A stretch of DNA of 64,000 bases from Synaphobranchus kaupii. Lineage: Eukaryota > Chordata > Actinopteri > Anguilliformes > Synaphobranchidae. Below the pieces are notes generated by a model that saw only the letters and a list, made by a program, of their open reading frames with translations, was not told the origin of the DNA and did no database searches. Location: NCBI GenBank assembly GCA_029718625.1, contig CM056380.1, forward strand, positions 46,104,596 to 46,168,595, written 5' to 3'. Both the position numbers and the translations under genes were made by a program. The first letter of the stretch is position 1. Each line of letters starts with the position of its first letter. Of the stretch, positions 1 to 13,300 are shown piece after piece.

Positions 1-90
1 GTCAGAATCTTCAGACTCTCCCCTCGGTTAATGGCTAGGGTCTGAAAAACAAATGCAACTTACTGAGACAGATGACACGGGGCGAGGCGA

Positions 91-123
91 GCACACACAC
101 GCGCACGCACGCACACACGCACA

Positions 124-203
<80 letters not shown>

Positions 204-206
204 CAC
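91..206. repeat. (CA)n/(GCAC)n microsatellite
   Basis: A tract of alternating CA and GCAC units, about 116 bp. It is open in several frames, which gives spurious His/Thr/Ala-rich or Cys/Val/Arg-rich reading frames. Alternating purine-pyrimidine of this type can adopt Z-DNA. Confidence 0.95.
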
Positions 207-540
207 CTCTACCATCCCCCAAAACTCCTCCCCTGCACGCCCACGCCCTGTAGAAAGCAGTCGTGCTCCCGTCCCCTCTTCCTCTTCCTTTAAGGAAAAG
301 TGACGTGCTGTTAAGCGCAGTTCTAAGTGTCTGACCTTTTCTGAAACCTTTGAAAAGAAGGGGGGGTGGGGGGAGGGCGTTAAAACGTCAATCTGGACTC
401 CAAGCGGAAGAACAGAGATGACAAATGTCACGACACTCTCTACCGCTCCTGCATCTAAACTCGCACAATTTGTTGATTTTTATCTCAATTAATGCAGGAA
501 GAATTATGATGGAAATCATATGTCATTCTTTTGACACCCG

Positions 541-559
541 CCCCCCCCCCCCCCCCCCC
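541..559. repeat. poly-C tract
   Basis: About 19 consecutive C residues. Confidence 0.9.
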
Positions 560-1189
560 TCTCCTTTAACTCCTGCCTCACATAAATTTTCACACTCAAT
601 ATTAATCACACACAAACTTTACCTCCGTTTCCATCTCCTCCGCTCTGCTGATCACAGAGAGGCTCTATAAGGGTAAGAGCCTGGGAAACGGGCAGGCAGC
701 ATCGAGGCCCATTCACTTATCACACATCTAATTAAAATCCTGCATTTTTTGTCCAGAGCCTATTTAATGACAATTTTTGCTCTTGTGAATCTTTACTAAT
801 TCCAAGTGTCCCTATAAGTGAAAAAAGTCTCCAGGGAGGTGAGTGACAGCCAGCTGAGCTGGAGCCGGGCTGAAGCACATCGAGTGTCACTTTCTGCTAC
901 CTTTCTGTTACAGCACCCGATACGATCAGCACCCTGACGACCAGCCGTTTCACTACAGACGCGTCGGGGAGGGAGAGAGGGGGGGGTACGCGTATGAGAC
1001 AGGTACCGACTCAGAGACAAGGGCAACAAATTCCGCTGCCGAAACACAAGCGCGCACACAGGTGTGCACACTCGCTCACACACACACACGCACGCAAACG
1101 CTCACGCTGAATTACCCCTGAGGACAGCTCACTCACTCCAGTGGGCTGCGGGCCCAGAGGGGTCCACTGATGGATACGTAGAAAGGGGG

Positions 1190-1490
1190 AAGGGGTGAGA
1201 GAGCGTACGCGTGCCGCCGCTTTGACACCGACGCGCTCGTTCGCCAGAAAGGATCGGCGTTACCGACCCGGAGGCCCGGGCTCAGGTAGCTTACAGGACA
1301 CCCGTTTCTCTTCTCCTGCCTTTCAACGCCTCACCCGCCGCACACGCTTTTATAGCGCGCTACAAGCTCAAACACGCACGTGCGGTGCACACTGACTGAC
1401 AGTGACAGCGCTGTGTTTTCACACCGCGGAGAGAAAAAGACGACACGTTAATGCGCGTTTGGCAGGTTCCCGCGATTCCGAGAAGCAGTT
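1190..1490. promoter_or_regulatory. CpG-rich patch of unknown role
   Basis: CG dinucleotides are frequent here (TACGCGTGCCGCCG, CGACGCGCTCGTTCGCC and others) compared with flanking DNA. No gene start is recognised on either strand. Confidence 0.3.
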
Positions 1491-3199
1491 CAGCGTATCG
1501 TGTTCTTCATAAACAATGAAATCATAATTCCTGAAAATATGTGGAATGTAAGCTACGCTGATGAATATTATTCTAAAGGCCTGGCTACTCCTATTTAATA
1601 TTTACTATCCAAACAAATCTTAGACATAACTACAGCAGGGAGATAACTGAACAATGTGATTGATATGCTGGCTTTAACGCAAGTACGAAAAAACGATAAC
1701 AGCTTTTATCTTTATCATCATACTCACCACACAAATACACAGAATATCAGCCTTGACATGCAGTACTGAAACTTCCCTGCTTTACAGGAAAAAAAACATA
1801 CTGAATCAAAGCGGTTCTACAATCTGCTTTTGCAACTCATACTATACGACTTGCATAATATTGTTTTTCCTTGCAGATACAGAATATCAAAAAATTATAA
1901 ACACATATTTCAGATCCATTATTTAATGTACTATAGTTTCACTATGAAAAAAGTCACAAGCAGAAATATCCCAATATATAAAAACCTTAAACTAAATATA
2001 TATATATATTTTTTATCTTAGTAGCACTTCTCAAGATTTTAAAAATAAGATTAAAAGTCCAGACCGAAGGCAAATATGTGCAAACTGATAAAAACCAAAA
2101 ACAGCAGCATTGATCAAAGGGAGGAAAAATATTTCTCCTTTGCAACGTCCACAAGCTTTCCAGACAGACTGCCAAAGGACGAGAGGTCCTTAATCACTTG
2201 TCCGTCACAAATTAATTGAATTAAAGGAGTGGAATTAGAGAAAGCTTTCACTCAGGACGTCAGTAATAAGGAGCCGGAGGGAAGATTTTCACACACAAAT
2301 TCAATTAAATCCCAAACCTAAAAACCCTGAGCCACTGGGACGCATTTTAAAGGCCCCTTTCCAACATAAGCAAGAGCGTCACGCTGAAAGCCACAGGCCT
2401 TTTCCATCTACCCAAAGTCTCTAGTGATGCACATTCCCGCATGACGGACTGACTGTAGTTGTACAAATAATCATATCCTTTTAATACACTTAAAAATTTA
2501 AGGTTTCAGCCATTAACAACAATTCATTTTAAAATTATGTTCCACTTAGGATCAGCAAGAGTCAATAAACAGTAATTGTTTTTTTTTTTTACATTCACAG
2601 TAATAGACTTTCTCTACCAATCAAGTCTCTGGCTTTCAGTTTCTTCTTGCTGATGTCTAAATGAAGTCAACACAGAGTTAAAACACGGGTCAGTTTTTTA
2701 CGGTACGTAATAAATCGGATCACCTGAATCCAGCCCTGCCGCAGCAAATCCATACGTCAAAGTCAACTGTGTGACCCGCAACTAACACCTCTAAAAGCGA
2801 AGATGTGGACACACGCACTGCCAGTTTGGATGTGCGTATGAGTGTTCAGCAATAATAAATCAGTCTAAAGAAGGATTTAATCCTATTGGCTATGTGCCTA
2901 CAGAGCAGGGAGAAAAGTTAGTGGAGGGAAAAATACACTTAAGAAACATTGACTTCTACAGCCAGGCACTCGGTCACCATCACTGAACTACAGGTCAATC
3001 TGTAGTACAACCCACAAAACTTAACCATGTCTCTGAAAATGATCAAATGCAAAGACATGGTTAACTGGGGGTAGTAAATAATCTAACCCCAAACAGAATG
3101 GACAAGTGACAGTTGCCACCATGTTTTTATTTTTTTTATTGTTTTTGGTAGGTCATTGGGATTGCCGTGCACCAATAAATCCAAAGTCATACATCACTT

Positions 3200-3760
3200 T
3201 AAGGCCATTGCTATCAATTACAGAGCGGGAAACATTTGTGTGAGTGCCGAAGTGCTGTTAGCCGTTTACCTTTATTCCAATGAGCACACGGCTCAATCTG
3301 TGAACCGCGCGCTCTTTCCAGAGCGCAGATGACTCTCTGTAAACATGCGGAATTTGTTTAATGCCTCCGATGCGCAATTGTCTCCCGGAAAAGCACGCTT
3401 TTTCAAAACAGTTTTAGAGCATGTCAGGGCAAAAGCTGGAAATTTTGATTGCCTTGTATAAAAGCCGCTGACAGGAAAAGATGAAAATTATTAGTTGCAA
3501 TGAAAGTATGAGCCTTGCATACTTCATATTCTGCATCATCGCTGAAACATATTTCTCTCCTTCGACTAGCGCAGTAACCAAGAGAGGAAAAACAAACCTC
3601 TGATCATTTGTGCTTTCCTCATTTGCCTAATATTCCCTATTAATTAATATAAATATGCATAAGAAAGCTGTCTCCGCGCAATGTAGATTATTTTGTGGCT
3701 ATTCACTGCAAACTTTAAATAGCACGCTCTGATCCGTCATCCACCAATACCAAAGCTTTT
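3200..3760. promoter_or_regulatory. Candidate conserved non-coding element
   Basis: Complex sequence with no tandem repeats or inverted ends. It is rich in TAAT/ATTA-type cores and has motifs such as TATGCAT and TTAATTAAT near 3640-3660. The composition resembles teleost developmental enhancers, but this is judged by eye only. SRBD1 lies near the SIX3/SIX2 locus in vertebrates, where such elements are common. Confidence 0.25.
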
Positions 3761-4959
3761 AGCGTTAAACACAGACCAAAGGGAAAAATAATATAGTATA
3801 AACTAATGCAAGATGATGTCCATCCATCCCTACAGCGCTGATATGGAACATTAACTCTCTGGTATAGGTGCCATTGCTAGTGCTGTAAGTTTTATTTCAG
3901 TCGTTAGAAACATGTTCATTTTCAGTAAATAATCAACCGTCAGGCAACTGGCAAGTTTCCTGCATAACTTTTCATTGCCCCCTGATCAACACAGAAGACT
4001 GTAGAGCTGCTATTGGCCGACCGCCCTTTAGTAAAGTTTCTTTATAAGAGCTTATCAATGCAAATATCGATAAAAATAAAAAAAATTCTCTACATAATTG
4101 ACAACAGTAAGACATGTACATTTCTGAGTTAATTCACACCCGTACTGAAGTACAGATTCATAATTTAAAAAAAAGACGTTTTAGTTGCATTTGATTGGAA
4201 AAAGAAACAGTAACAGGAATTTTCACAGCAAATGTATTCACTAATTTTTCCTCCGGTTCTTTTCTAACACTGCCACTTCCAGAATTAAGTATAAAAAAAC
4301 ACTTCCTTAGAATTTTCAAGTCTTTATGGTAAAGTAGAGAAAGTAATAACCCACCAGATAAAAAAACTAAATAAACACAGCTCAAAATGAAAATCAAACT
4401 AATAATTAAACATTCCTAAATATTAGAATTTTAAGTCTTCCAAGAGTCTCACCAAGTCACAAATATATACACACTTTCTTTCCAAAGATGACACTTGTAC
4501 GAGTGTCTTTTACATTGTGTTACTGAAATTAGTTTGCCTTCATTCAAATTAAATATTAATCCATCAACATATGGATAAAATAAATATGTGTTCATACAGA
4601 TAAGTAGAATAACACCAGTTACAGTAACTAATACCAGTCATAAGTAAAATCAAACTTTGTTTCATCAATATAATAACTGTTACACAGAAGACACATTTCT
4701 AAGTTCACGGTGACTCTGAGCTACATTTGGCAATATTGACATTTACCATTTAAAGTAAAGCACCCTTTTCCCACTGTCCCACTTGTGGTGTGAAGTTCCC
4801 CTAAACCCTCCGGCCCAATGTACAGTGCCCTCACAACTCCTCCGCTGTCCTGCCCTTTACAAACCCACTGAAGTAACGTGCTAAAGTAAACATGCGTGTT
4901 TCTGTGCGCACACATGCCTTCTGTCAAAACACATACACGCCTTTTTCCCCCCCATTTCG

Positions 4960-5310
4960 GTCGACGGGAACAAAAGGTCCGCTTTTGCCCGAATCCGACA
5001 GCCAGCAGGTCGCGACGGAAAGAAAATTAACTCCCAGTGACAATTCGCGTAACGGGAAAATTAACGGCGTTCCGGGAGCGTTTCTCTTTCCCTGACGTGA
5101 CGTTCCGGCCGCGCGTTTTTCCCGAGGGGGGGAAGGGGGGGGGAGGCAGCTGCGGGTGGCGACCCAGGGTGGCGAGGGTTTGCCCGGACCCCCGTCCAGG
5201 GCAGCCAGGAGCGGCTGTCACCGTGGAGAAGCGCCTGTCAATCTGGGCCCTTAATCCAATCAGGACGCGGCGGGGACATGTCACATATGTTAAGAGGAGT
5301 GGCGGGGGGA
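4960..5310. promoter_or_regulatory. CpG-rich patch inside srbd1 intron
   Basis: A locally CpG-dense segment (GTCGACGG, GGTCGCGACGG, TTCCGGCCGCGCG) with G-runs at 5126-5143. Frames of 85-93 codons exist on both strands but show no recognisable domain. It could be an unmethylated island or alternative promoter, or GC-rich DNA of no function. Confidence 0.3.
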
Positions 5311-5538
5311 ATGACTAGGGGATACGTCCCTGACTGAGCGGTCCCTGGCACCACGCGAGGCTGACAGACCTGCTGTGACATGTGGCCCCTCACAAACTGT
5401 GAGTAACCAAGCTGCCCCACGAGGGGGGCAGGTACCAGCAGTGCCCACAGCCTCAGCACCCACTGAAGAGGGAAGGGGTAACCCTACCTGACAGGACCAC
5501 TTTCTGGAGCTTGCAGAAATGCCACATGCAGCAATATG

Positions 5539-5576
<38 letters not shown>

Positions 5577-5589
5577 TGTGTGTGTGTGC

Positions 5590-5628
<39 letters not shown>

Positions 5629-5664
5629 TGGTGCGTGTGTGTGTGTGTGGTGCGTGTGTGTGCG
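5539..5664. repeat. (GT)n microsatellite, interrupted
   Basis: About 126 bp of GT repeats with occasional GTA, GCT and GGTGC interruptions. Confidence 0.95.
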
Positions 5665-5989
5665 TTTTGACGTCCGCCCTTTTCTCTCTCTCAGTAAATG
5701 TCTGGAGAATCATGGAGCAGAAGACTCCAGCCATCTGACACCCTTGAGCTTTCTCTCACACACCTGTGTGGGGCAAGCGCACTGACCTCTGACCCCAACA
5801 CCCGCCCAGTGCAGCACCTCACAGAACTCTGTACATACAGCTGTTAGTGAGGTCCAAAGCCCAGAGACAACACTGGACAGAATTCACACTGTGGAGAGGA
5901 TGATTTCTATGGTATCGTTTTCTATGGTATCACAGTCATATCATATAAAGATGTGTAAACCTCAATTCAATTGGGTCCCTTTCAGAGCA

Positions 5990-6098
5990 CCCATGTGGAA
6001 AAAAGTATACTCAGCTATATTTCAGCATACTTGAAGCCTAATTGAAATTTACATAATTACACTTCAGGTATACCCAAGTACACTCTTTTTCACATGGG
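5990..6098. mobile_element. Small inverted-repeat element (MITE-like)
   Basis: The ends CCCATGTGGAAAAA and its complement (TTTTTCACATGGG) frame about 109 bp whose halves remain partly complementary (GTATACTCAG and TACCCAAGTACAC). Size and structure suggest a non-autonomous DNA element. Confidence 0.5.
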
Positions 6099-7216
6099 CA
6101 ATGACACTCACGTTAACCGAAATTGGTTCAGTTTTTCAGTATTGTCCTCAACAGCCCAATGTGGTTTGGGAACAGCAGCGTTACCCACGCAATTAAACAA
6201 CACTCATCAAAATAATTTCCAAGTGGATTTAGGCCATTGCTACCTAGAAAGGTAACATCAACCGGCAAGCTAACTAACATCAGTTAACTTGCTAGCTAGG
6301 TTGATTAGCTTGTTTAACATAAATGTATGATTTGATATTGGCAGCAGTCACCTACCGCTATATAACAGTTATTCATAGCAAATCCTCAGATCAATAGCTT
6401 GCACTATTCCAAACTGAATGCAACTTAATGCAGTTAATGTGCCATAATCCACCCACCCCAAGTTATTTAAGAAATTTAGGGTCCCCAGACAACCTGTCTT
6501 ATAAGCAACTGCTCCAAAAAAAGAACTTAAAGGAACACTGAACATTGTATCAAAATGCAAGGGAATACTATTGGCAAGTAAGAGTCTGGCACTGTCTGGC
6601 AGAATTCTCTGCCAAATACTTTTCTAAAAAGGAGAAGGGACAGATACAAGCATACGGCATCAGGTCAGATAAATGCGAGAGACCTACAGTATTACAACTG
6701 CTGTCATGCTATCCACGAGTGCCCTTCAAACCGAGTCTATTTCAGTCTAAACCCTCTCATCCAACTAGGGGCACAGTTAATGTTATTAGCTAAACTATCT
6801 CCCAGCTTCAGTATTTAGCAATGTCTACTGTAATGCTGTAGCTTTTTCTACTACTAATTATTTCCATCTTCGAAACTGTTCCTTTTCGGTAATAGACTCA
6901 ACGTGACTCTGAAGGGAGCCTCCATTCTGTGGATAGCAATCATCTGTTTAAGAGGCAGGATGTAAACAAACAGAATCAATGTCAAGCTTGTCATTATTAT
7001 TCCTCCAATTAATTACACGGTGGAGAACTTAATTAGTGCCTGCTGATCTAAATGCGGCCATAGTGACCCCTGGTGGACAGGCAGCAGAATGCACAATAGG
7101 AACAGGTAGAGAATAACCTCACAGCCCATAGTTATACAAGAATGAAAAAGTGTTGAGATCAATTAGCCCAGGTAAAGGCAGACGTGTGGACAGCCAGCAG
7201 GGGGCGCTGTGCTCAC

Positions 7217-7379
7217 CTGGTGGTGCTGAATGCGCTGCACGTTGCTGGTGAAGTCACAGTACAGGTGGAACTTGTCGATGTCCTTGGGTTTCCCCGTCCG
7301 CTCCCCCATTGGCTGCTGCTGCTCCTTCAGGGCCGCCTTTGAGACGGAGGAGTGGAGCGTCACAGCGCTACGATCGCAC
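7217..7379 (-). CDS. srbd1: srbd1 coding exon 8 (residues 391-445)
   Basis: The exon starts after GGATCAG and ends with HHQ before GTGAGC in phase 0. It encodes [40 protein letters not shown] and IQHHQ; the KFxLYxxFxxNxxxIxHHQ pattern is typical of Tex/SRBD1. No later exon was found between 1 and 7216, so the next intron is at least 7.2 kb. Confidence 0.94.
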
Positions 7380-10300
7380 CTGATCCGCCCGGGGGGGAGA
7401 GAGAGGGGCGTGGTCATACAGGGAGGCCAGGATTGGCCAGCTGAGAAGCTCTCTGTGTACTTTATTAGTTACATTCTCTACAACAGGGATGGGCAACTCT
7501 AGGCCTCGCGGGCCAGTGTGTATGCAGGTTTTTGCTGCCACCAGTTGCACAATAGAACACTACAATACATGCATACAGGCACAAAAACAGTCACCAGCTG
7601 CTGTTCATATCGTGGAATGTAGCTAAAATATCAGATCATGTAACTGATTAGGCTATAATTAAATAATTGGTAACTGCTGGCATCAAAAATCTGCATACAC
7701 ACCAGCCCGTGAGGCCTGGAGCTGCCCATCCCTGATCTAACAACAAATACATCGATAGAGAAAGAAGGCTGGACTCACAACGAGCGAATGAAAGCCAGCG
7801 TCTCCTTGTCCTTGGCGACTGTGTCGGCCAAAATCTGCGCTACACCTGTGGCCACCTCCTCCAGCGAAGTCAGACCTGCAGAGGGCAACAAAACCACCAC
7901 AGAGCATCACAGGGCTGGTGTGCCATATTAAAGGTGATTTACTGCTCAATTTATTTCAGATTCATAGAGTACGGAGTCTGTGATTCTTTCATTCAACCGA
8001 GTCTTCACAGGAATTAAACACCTTATACAAACACGTCTAGTGCCCTGACCATGTCTTTATGTAATTCCTATAACGCAATTCCCAACCAATTCCAAATCAT
8101 ATACTTCTCTTACAACATCTATGAGTGATGGGGGAATTTTACAGCTAAAATTTGGTCTGCAGCAATGCAAGCTACTGAAGGTACTCTATTGCCCTCTAGT
8201 GTTCATTCCATTAAATAACCCCAAATAATTTTTCTATTTTACAGGTGACTATCATACAGTTGGACTGAAATGTACAGCTGAAGTTGCGCATTATGTAAAT
8301 GTAGAGATTGGGGAAAATGAAAAGTTGAGTGACAGTATAAACTACATTTCAATGGACAACTGCTGCCTATTTTCTGGGAACGGAAAACTGATAGATTTTG
8401 GGTGTGTGGGGTGGAGGTACCTTCACACTGAGGTTTCACAAAGGCATGCAGGTTGAGGTTTTGGGGATCCTGTAACAGGGCTATAGCCGCAGGCTCCAAT
8501 CCCAGCTGTTTGGCCCTCCTGGCCTTTGACAGTTTACTGCCCTTCTTGTAGGGAGCATACTGAGAAAACACAGTAATTAACAGACAGCCGACTTTATTAC
8601 ATTAATTACACTAACATTAATACAAAAAAATGTATAAATCCCATTCATTCAACCTTTTAACACCCCTGTCCAAGTGGTCTACTTAGGAAAGAACCACTGT
8701 TTAACAGTATAATAGCACCCCCTGGTGGAGAAGTTAAAGAACAACAAATACAGATTTTCTCAGGGTCAGATTTATCAAAATAATTCCTTGTGCATTTCAT
8801 CTATAAAGACCTACAAGAACATATGGGCTTTACTGAACAGTCATAACTTGTGAAATTCATAACTAAGAATGGTTTCTCTGGATTTGCTAATGGACTTGAT
8901 TAAGCAATCAGTCCAATTTACTAAAACCTAGGTACATAATGGTCTATAAAATTTAACATAGCCTAAATGTGCCATCATCATTTATTTAGTGATTCCTTTT
9001 GTGCTGTAGAGGAACACAATTATATACTGTACAATGACAACCAGATTATCAGTTTTCCTGTGTTGTCATCACTTACAGTTTTTCTCAATCGCTTGGATGC
9101 ATTTCTGGAAACTCTAACCTCATTCTCTTAACAGTGCCTCAAAACCCCACACCATTAAGGCAATTGGCCAATACACTATTTCACTTCTCATTGTGTTCAC
9201 ACAGAATGCAAAACACTAAACGCAGTTGTCATAGTGTAGATGCAATCCTCATTCCACTTCGACATTCCAGTCAAAACAGATAGTTTTTTTCTCAATTGGC
9301 TATGTACATTTCCCATTCGCAATGACACAGTTGTTCATTGGGTAAATCATTGCATGCAAAATACTATGTATAATGAGCATTGTGTTTGTACAAAAGATAA
9401 GGCCAACATGATGGGTGATTGGAGTGAGTAACTTCCCTTCACACATTTGAAGAGTAACGGAGAACACATGCTGTCAATTCCATCCCACAGGTGCAAATTG
9501 TGAACACAATACTCACAAACATATATAAATGCTAAGGGTTCCAGTGCAAACAAATGGAGCAAGAAGCAGTGTCCCCAGAGGGACGATTGGTTGTGCAGCA
9601 GTGAAAAACAAAAAATACAAAATAAAAAAGTAAAACAACCATACTATAGATGAAAAAGATACATAATAAACATGTTTTTTCTCGTAATTTGTGTGTCCAG
9701 GAATTGTTTTACATTGACAGCAACACTATGTACACAATATCTGTCCAGTTTTGATGCAAATACTTTTCATTTTGAGTGTCAGGGTTTACGCAATGATCAG
9801 AAGGTGCTATACATTTGGTGGCATTGTTGTAGCGATTGACTGACTTAGTGTCTTTTGACGCATGTGGTTATCATTTTGATTGTTATAGTTTCTTTTGAAC
9901 GGGTGGTATAGTGTTATGAAAAATGATTTTACTGTTTTGGGGATTGCACTTAGAGTTTTGGGAATGAGGTTAGAGTTTCAAGAAATGCATCCAAGCGATT
10001 GAGAAAAACTGTAAGACACGCATGACTTGGTCTGTTTGGTTATTCAACGTGGGTGGCACTGACTGGGAGAGCAATGAGTTTATTAAGAGTCACTTAGTAA
10101 TTACCTGCCTTCTAGACCTGTCATAGTAATTAGGTCTTTATCAGAACTGTGGCATTCATTTTTTGCTTTATGACTCAGCTTAGTAAAACCGGCCGCTGAG
10201 CGCCCTCATTTGAGTCAACAGCCATTAAACTAAAGGTTCTGGAGGTAGAACTGGCCCTTACTGTGCTAATTGGGTGATTACCACACTATAATCTTATAAT

Positions 10301-13300
10301 GTAGAGGTACCGATTATTCATTTCTCCAGGAATTTTTTTTACAAAAGTGCAGGTTGCTGAGTCACCTCCATGTTTCCTCTTAAAAGGAAGTAGTCCAGTG
10401 ACAATGGCATCAAGAAGTACCTTCAATCTCTGATACCTTTCTGAGTTACTGGAATATATATACGTTTGATAAACACCTCTAATACATTTGAAATGTAAAG
10501 CTAACTTGCTTTACCATGTGCTGAATATAAAGAGCTAAACTGTACCCATATGTGAAAGTGAAGCAACACAGATATGCTTTAAGCTGAACACAGAGGCTGA
10601 GTTCAAAGCACAACTTTGGGTTGTGTAGTTACCTGCCCATGATATGAGACCAAATGGTGGCAAAATATGTTCGTTAGTTGCTCTGCGCTCCCCTGGGGTG
10701 ATAATCCAGAAGAGGGTATTTGTCGCTCTCCATTCACTTCTACAGGGCAGCTAAAACGGTTTCAAAATGACACTTCTAGCACGTATACGAACGCGAACAA
10801 AGCGTATTCTGTCAATACAAACAATAACCAGTCCTTGTACGTATTCTTTTTCATTTTGAGGACTGGTTATTGTTTGTATTGACAGAATACGCTTCATTCG
10901 CGTTCGTCATTTTGAGACCGTTTTAGCTGTCCTATATAAGTGAATGGAGAGTGACAAATACCCTATTCTGGATTATCACCCCAGGGGAGCGCAGAGCAAC
11001 AAACGAACATATTTCGCCACCATTTGGTCTCATATCATGGGCAGGTAACTACACAACCCAAAGTTCTGCCAAAGTTCAGTTGTGCTTTAAGGAGTAGTTC
11101 CCCTGATTGTCTCACCACGTGCTCCAGCTCATCATGGCTTCGGCAGTTTTTCAGCATTTGCTCAATCTCTGCAGTCAAAACCCCTTCCTTCTTCAATGTC
11201 TGGCTTATCGACTGGCTTTTCTTTGACACCGCACTGCAGATGCACACAGACACACACCGACAGACAACACAAGGTTCACAATCAAATCATATTTACATTT
11301 TCCCTAACTTTTCAATCACATTCAAGTGTGTCAATGATTCCTTGGAAGTTCGAGCAAACTAATTCCTGTTGAATTCCCACAGCTTCATCGTTTGACTGAA
11401 TAACCGGCCAGTGGCTCACGTAAAACTGTGGACCTCCAAGCTAGCTCCACACCCCGTCTCTATGGCGATGAGGGCGGGTCTCACCAGAGCTCCTCCAGGG
11501 ACAGCTGGACTTCCCTCACGCCGTCTGCGTCCATGTGATTGATGAGCTCCTTCCTGTAGCGGACGATGAAGGGGATGGTGTTCTCCTCCCGGAACAGCTC
11601 CACTATGTTCCTGCACACCCACCACTCCACCTGCGTCATCTCTGACAGTACCTGTAGGGGGAGCCAGAGAGCAGGGTCAGCTACACCTCCCAGTCCGCTG
11701 ACTGGATTTCTGTGAGAGGAGGAGGCAACAAATCACCGGGGCTGTGTCCGAATCAGAGCCCTGTCTTCTGCGCCCTGTCTCCTGCGTACAGTGCACTGGC
11801 AGAAGTGTGCCGTTTAATGTGGACTGTGTAGCAGTCCGCGAAAAATATCCGCCATACTATTTTCCAACCGCACTGTGGAGGTGTCGTAAGCAAGTCATAA
11901 GACCGTCCCACCAGTGTTGCCATGTCCGTGGTTTTACAGCTAAATTGGGATACTTTCAAAGTGCAGTCACGGTAAAAATGAAAAGTCGCAAAGCACGCAC
12001 TTATTTTAAAAAGTAAAAACGTGATGATTTCCATTTAAAATACGTTGGTTTCGGTTAAAAACATCCTATAATTTGGGCTAGTTTTGAGTCGCCATTTGGC
12101 TGGAAAGTCTTGGCAAGATCTGGCAACCCTGCGCCCCACTCTTGCGCTGCCATGTCACGTGTTGCTTATGTTGTATTTGAAGGAAAACGTCAGCGAAGCT
12201 GCGCCTCATTTTTTTAAAACGAAGCTCACGTCATATTTATGTGACCAAAATGTTCGTGTACTTCTTGAAAAGTGTGCTCCCAAATGTACTCAGCGAAACC
12301 CCGGAAGTAAGTGTGTCATCCGGGTGTTTGAAGTATACTGCAATTAGAAAATTTTTTGCGTACTCTACGACTTTCTCACCCTGTATCGAGCCCTGAAGGA
12401 CTTTGCTTTTGGGGCGGGATTGCCCAGGGCCGGGCTGACCTCCTGGAGTTACAAAATAATCATGGCTCACTTAAGATCTAATCAGACCATGACACTCCTG
12501 AGGGGTGGCCCGACCCTGGACCCGTCAATAATCTGGGCAAATGTCTTAAACAAATGTTTAAGTAACAAGCAGAAAGACATTGCCTGGATGTCTGCTCACA
12601 TATGTCTCCCCACCAGGTCATTTATGTTTAAGCGGCACCTGGCCCTGACTGAACGCTGCCCCCACGGATGCACTGACTCAGAACATGTCTACCATCTGTT
12701 CTGGGAGTGCTCCGTGGCCAGATGGGTCTGGGGCCTTGTTGTTTCCTCTGTCTCCCAAAACAGGTTGCTGCCGAGGTCCTCCCTGACTGCTGAGAGTGTC
12801 CTCTACAGACCCCGTGGAGGCTGTAAAACACCGGAGCTCCAGCGTCAGTGGAGGATCGTTAACACCGTTAAGCAGGTCCTGTGGGAGGCGAGGAACATCA
12901 AGGTCTACCAAAAAACATCAGTAGGCCTGGTCACTCTCAGGAGGAGGACACAGAACCTCCTCCAGGACGGCGTTATGGTGGATGTTTCACAAAACAAGCA
13001 ACTGGCGAGAGAGAAATGGGGGGGTGGACCATTGGAAGGAACTGATTATCATCTAGTCCACCCCCCCCACCACCCCCCACCCCCACCCCCCCTTCAACAG
13101 AAAGACAGAGAAGCCCGCAACGAACATTATGCCTTCCCAACAACCCGAGAATGACTTTGTTCTTTTTTTTCATCCACTTCTCTTTTATTTTCTTTCCTTC
13201 TTGGCTTGCCTTGTGGAGGAACTCACCGTATGTACTGTGTTTGATTGTGGCGTGTTGATGTATTAAGTGTATTTTAATAGAAGGAAAAACTAAAAAAAAG

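Larger units (their letters stand above)
1..7216 (-). other. Large srbd1 intron, left part of window (no exon found)
   Basis: No frame matching the remaining SRBD1 domains was found on the minus strand, nor any other gene. The stretch holds microsatellites (91-206, 541-559, 5539-5664), a small inverted-repeat element (5990-6098), two CpG-rich patches (about 1190-1490 and 4960-5310) and AT-rich, low-repeat sequence at 2000-4700 that may include conserved non-coding DNA. Exons shorter than about 40 codons could have been missed. Confidence 0.5.

Noticed and set aside
53..293. Long His/Thr/Ala- and Cys/Val/Arg-rich reading frames on both strands
   Set aside because: They are translations of the (CA)n/(GCAC)n microsatellite; the same happens at 14064, 29649, 31520, 46630 and 49624.
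11024..11362. 112-codon plus-strand frame
   Set aside because: Antisense to srbd1 exon 11116-11233 and the foldback arm; no homology of its own.
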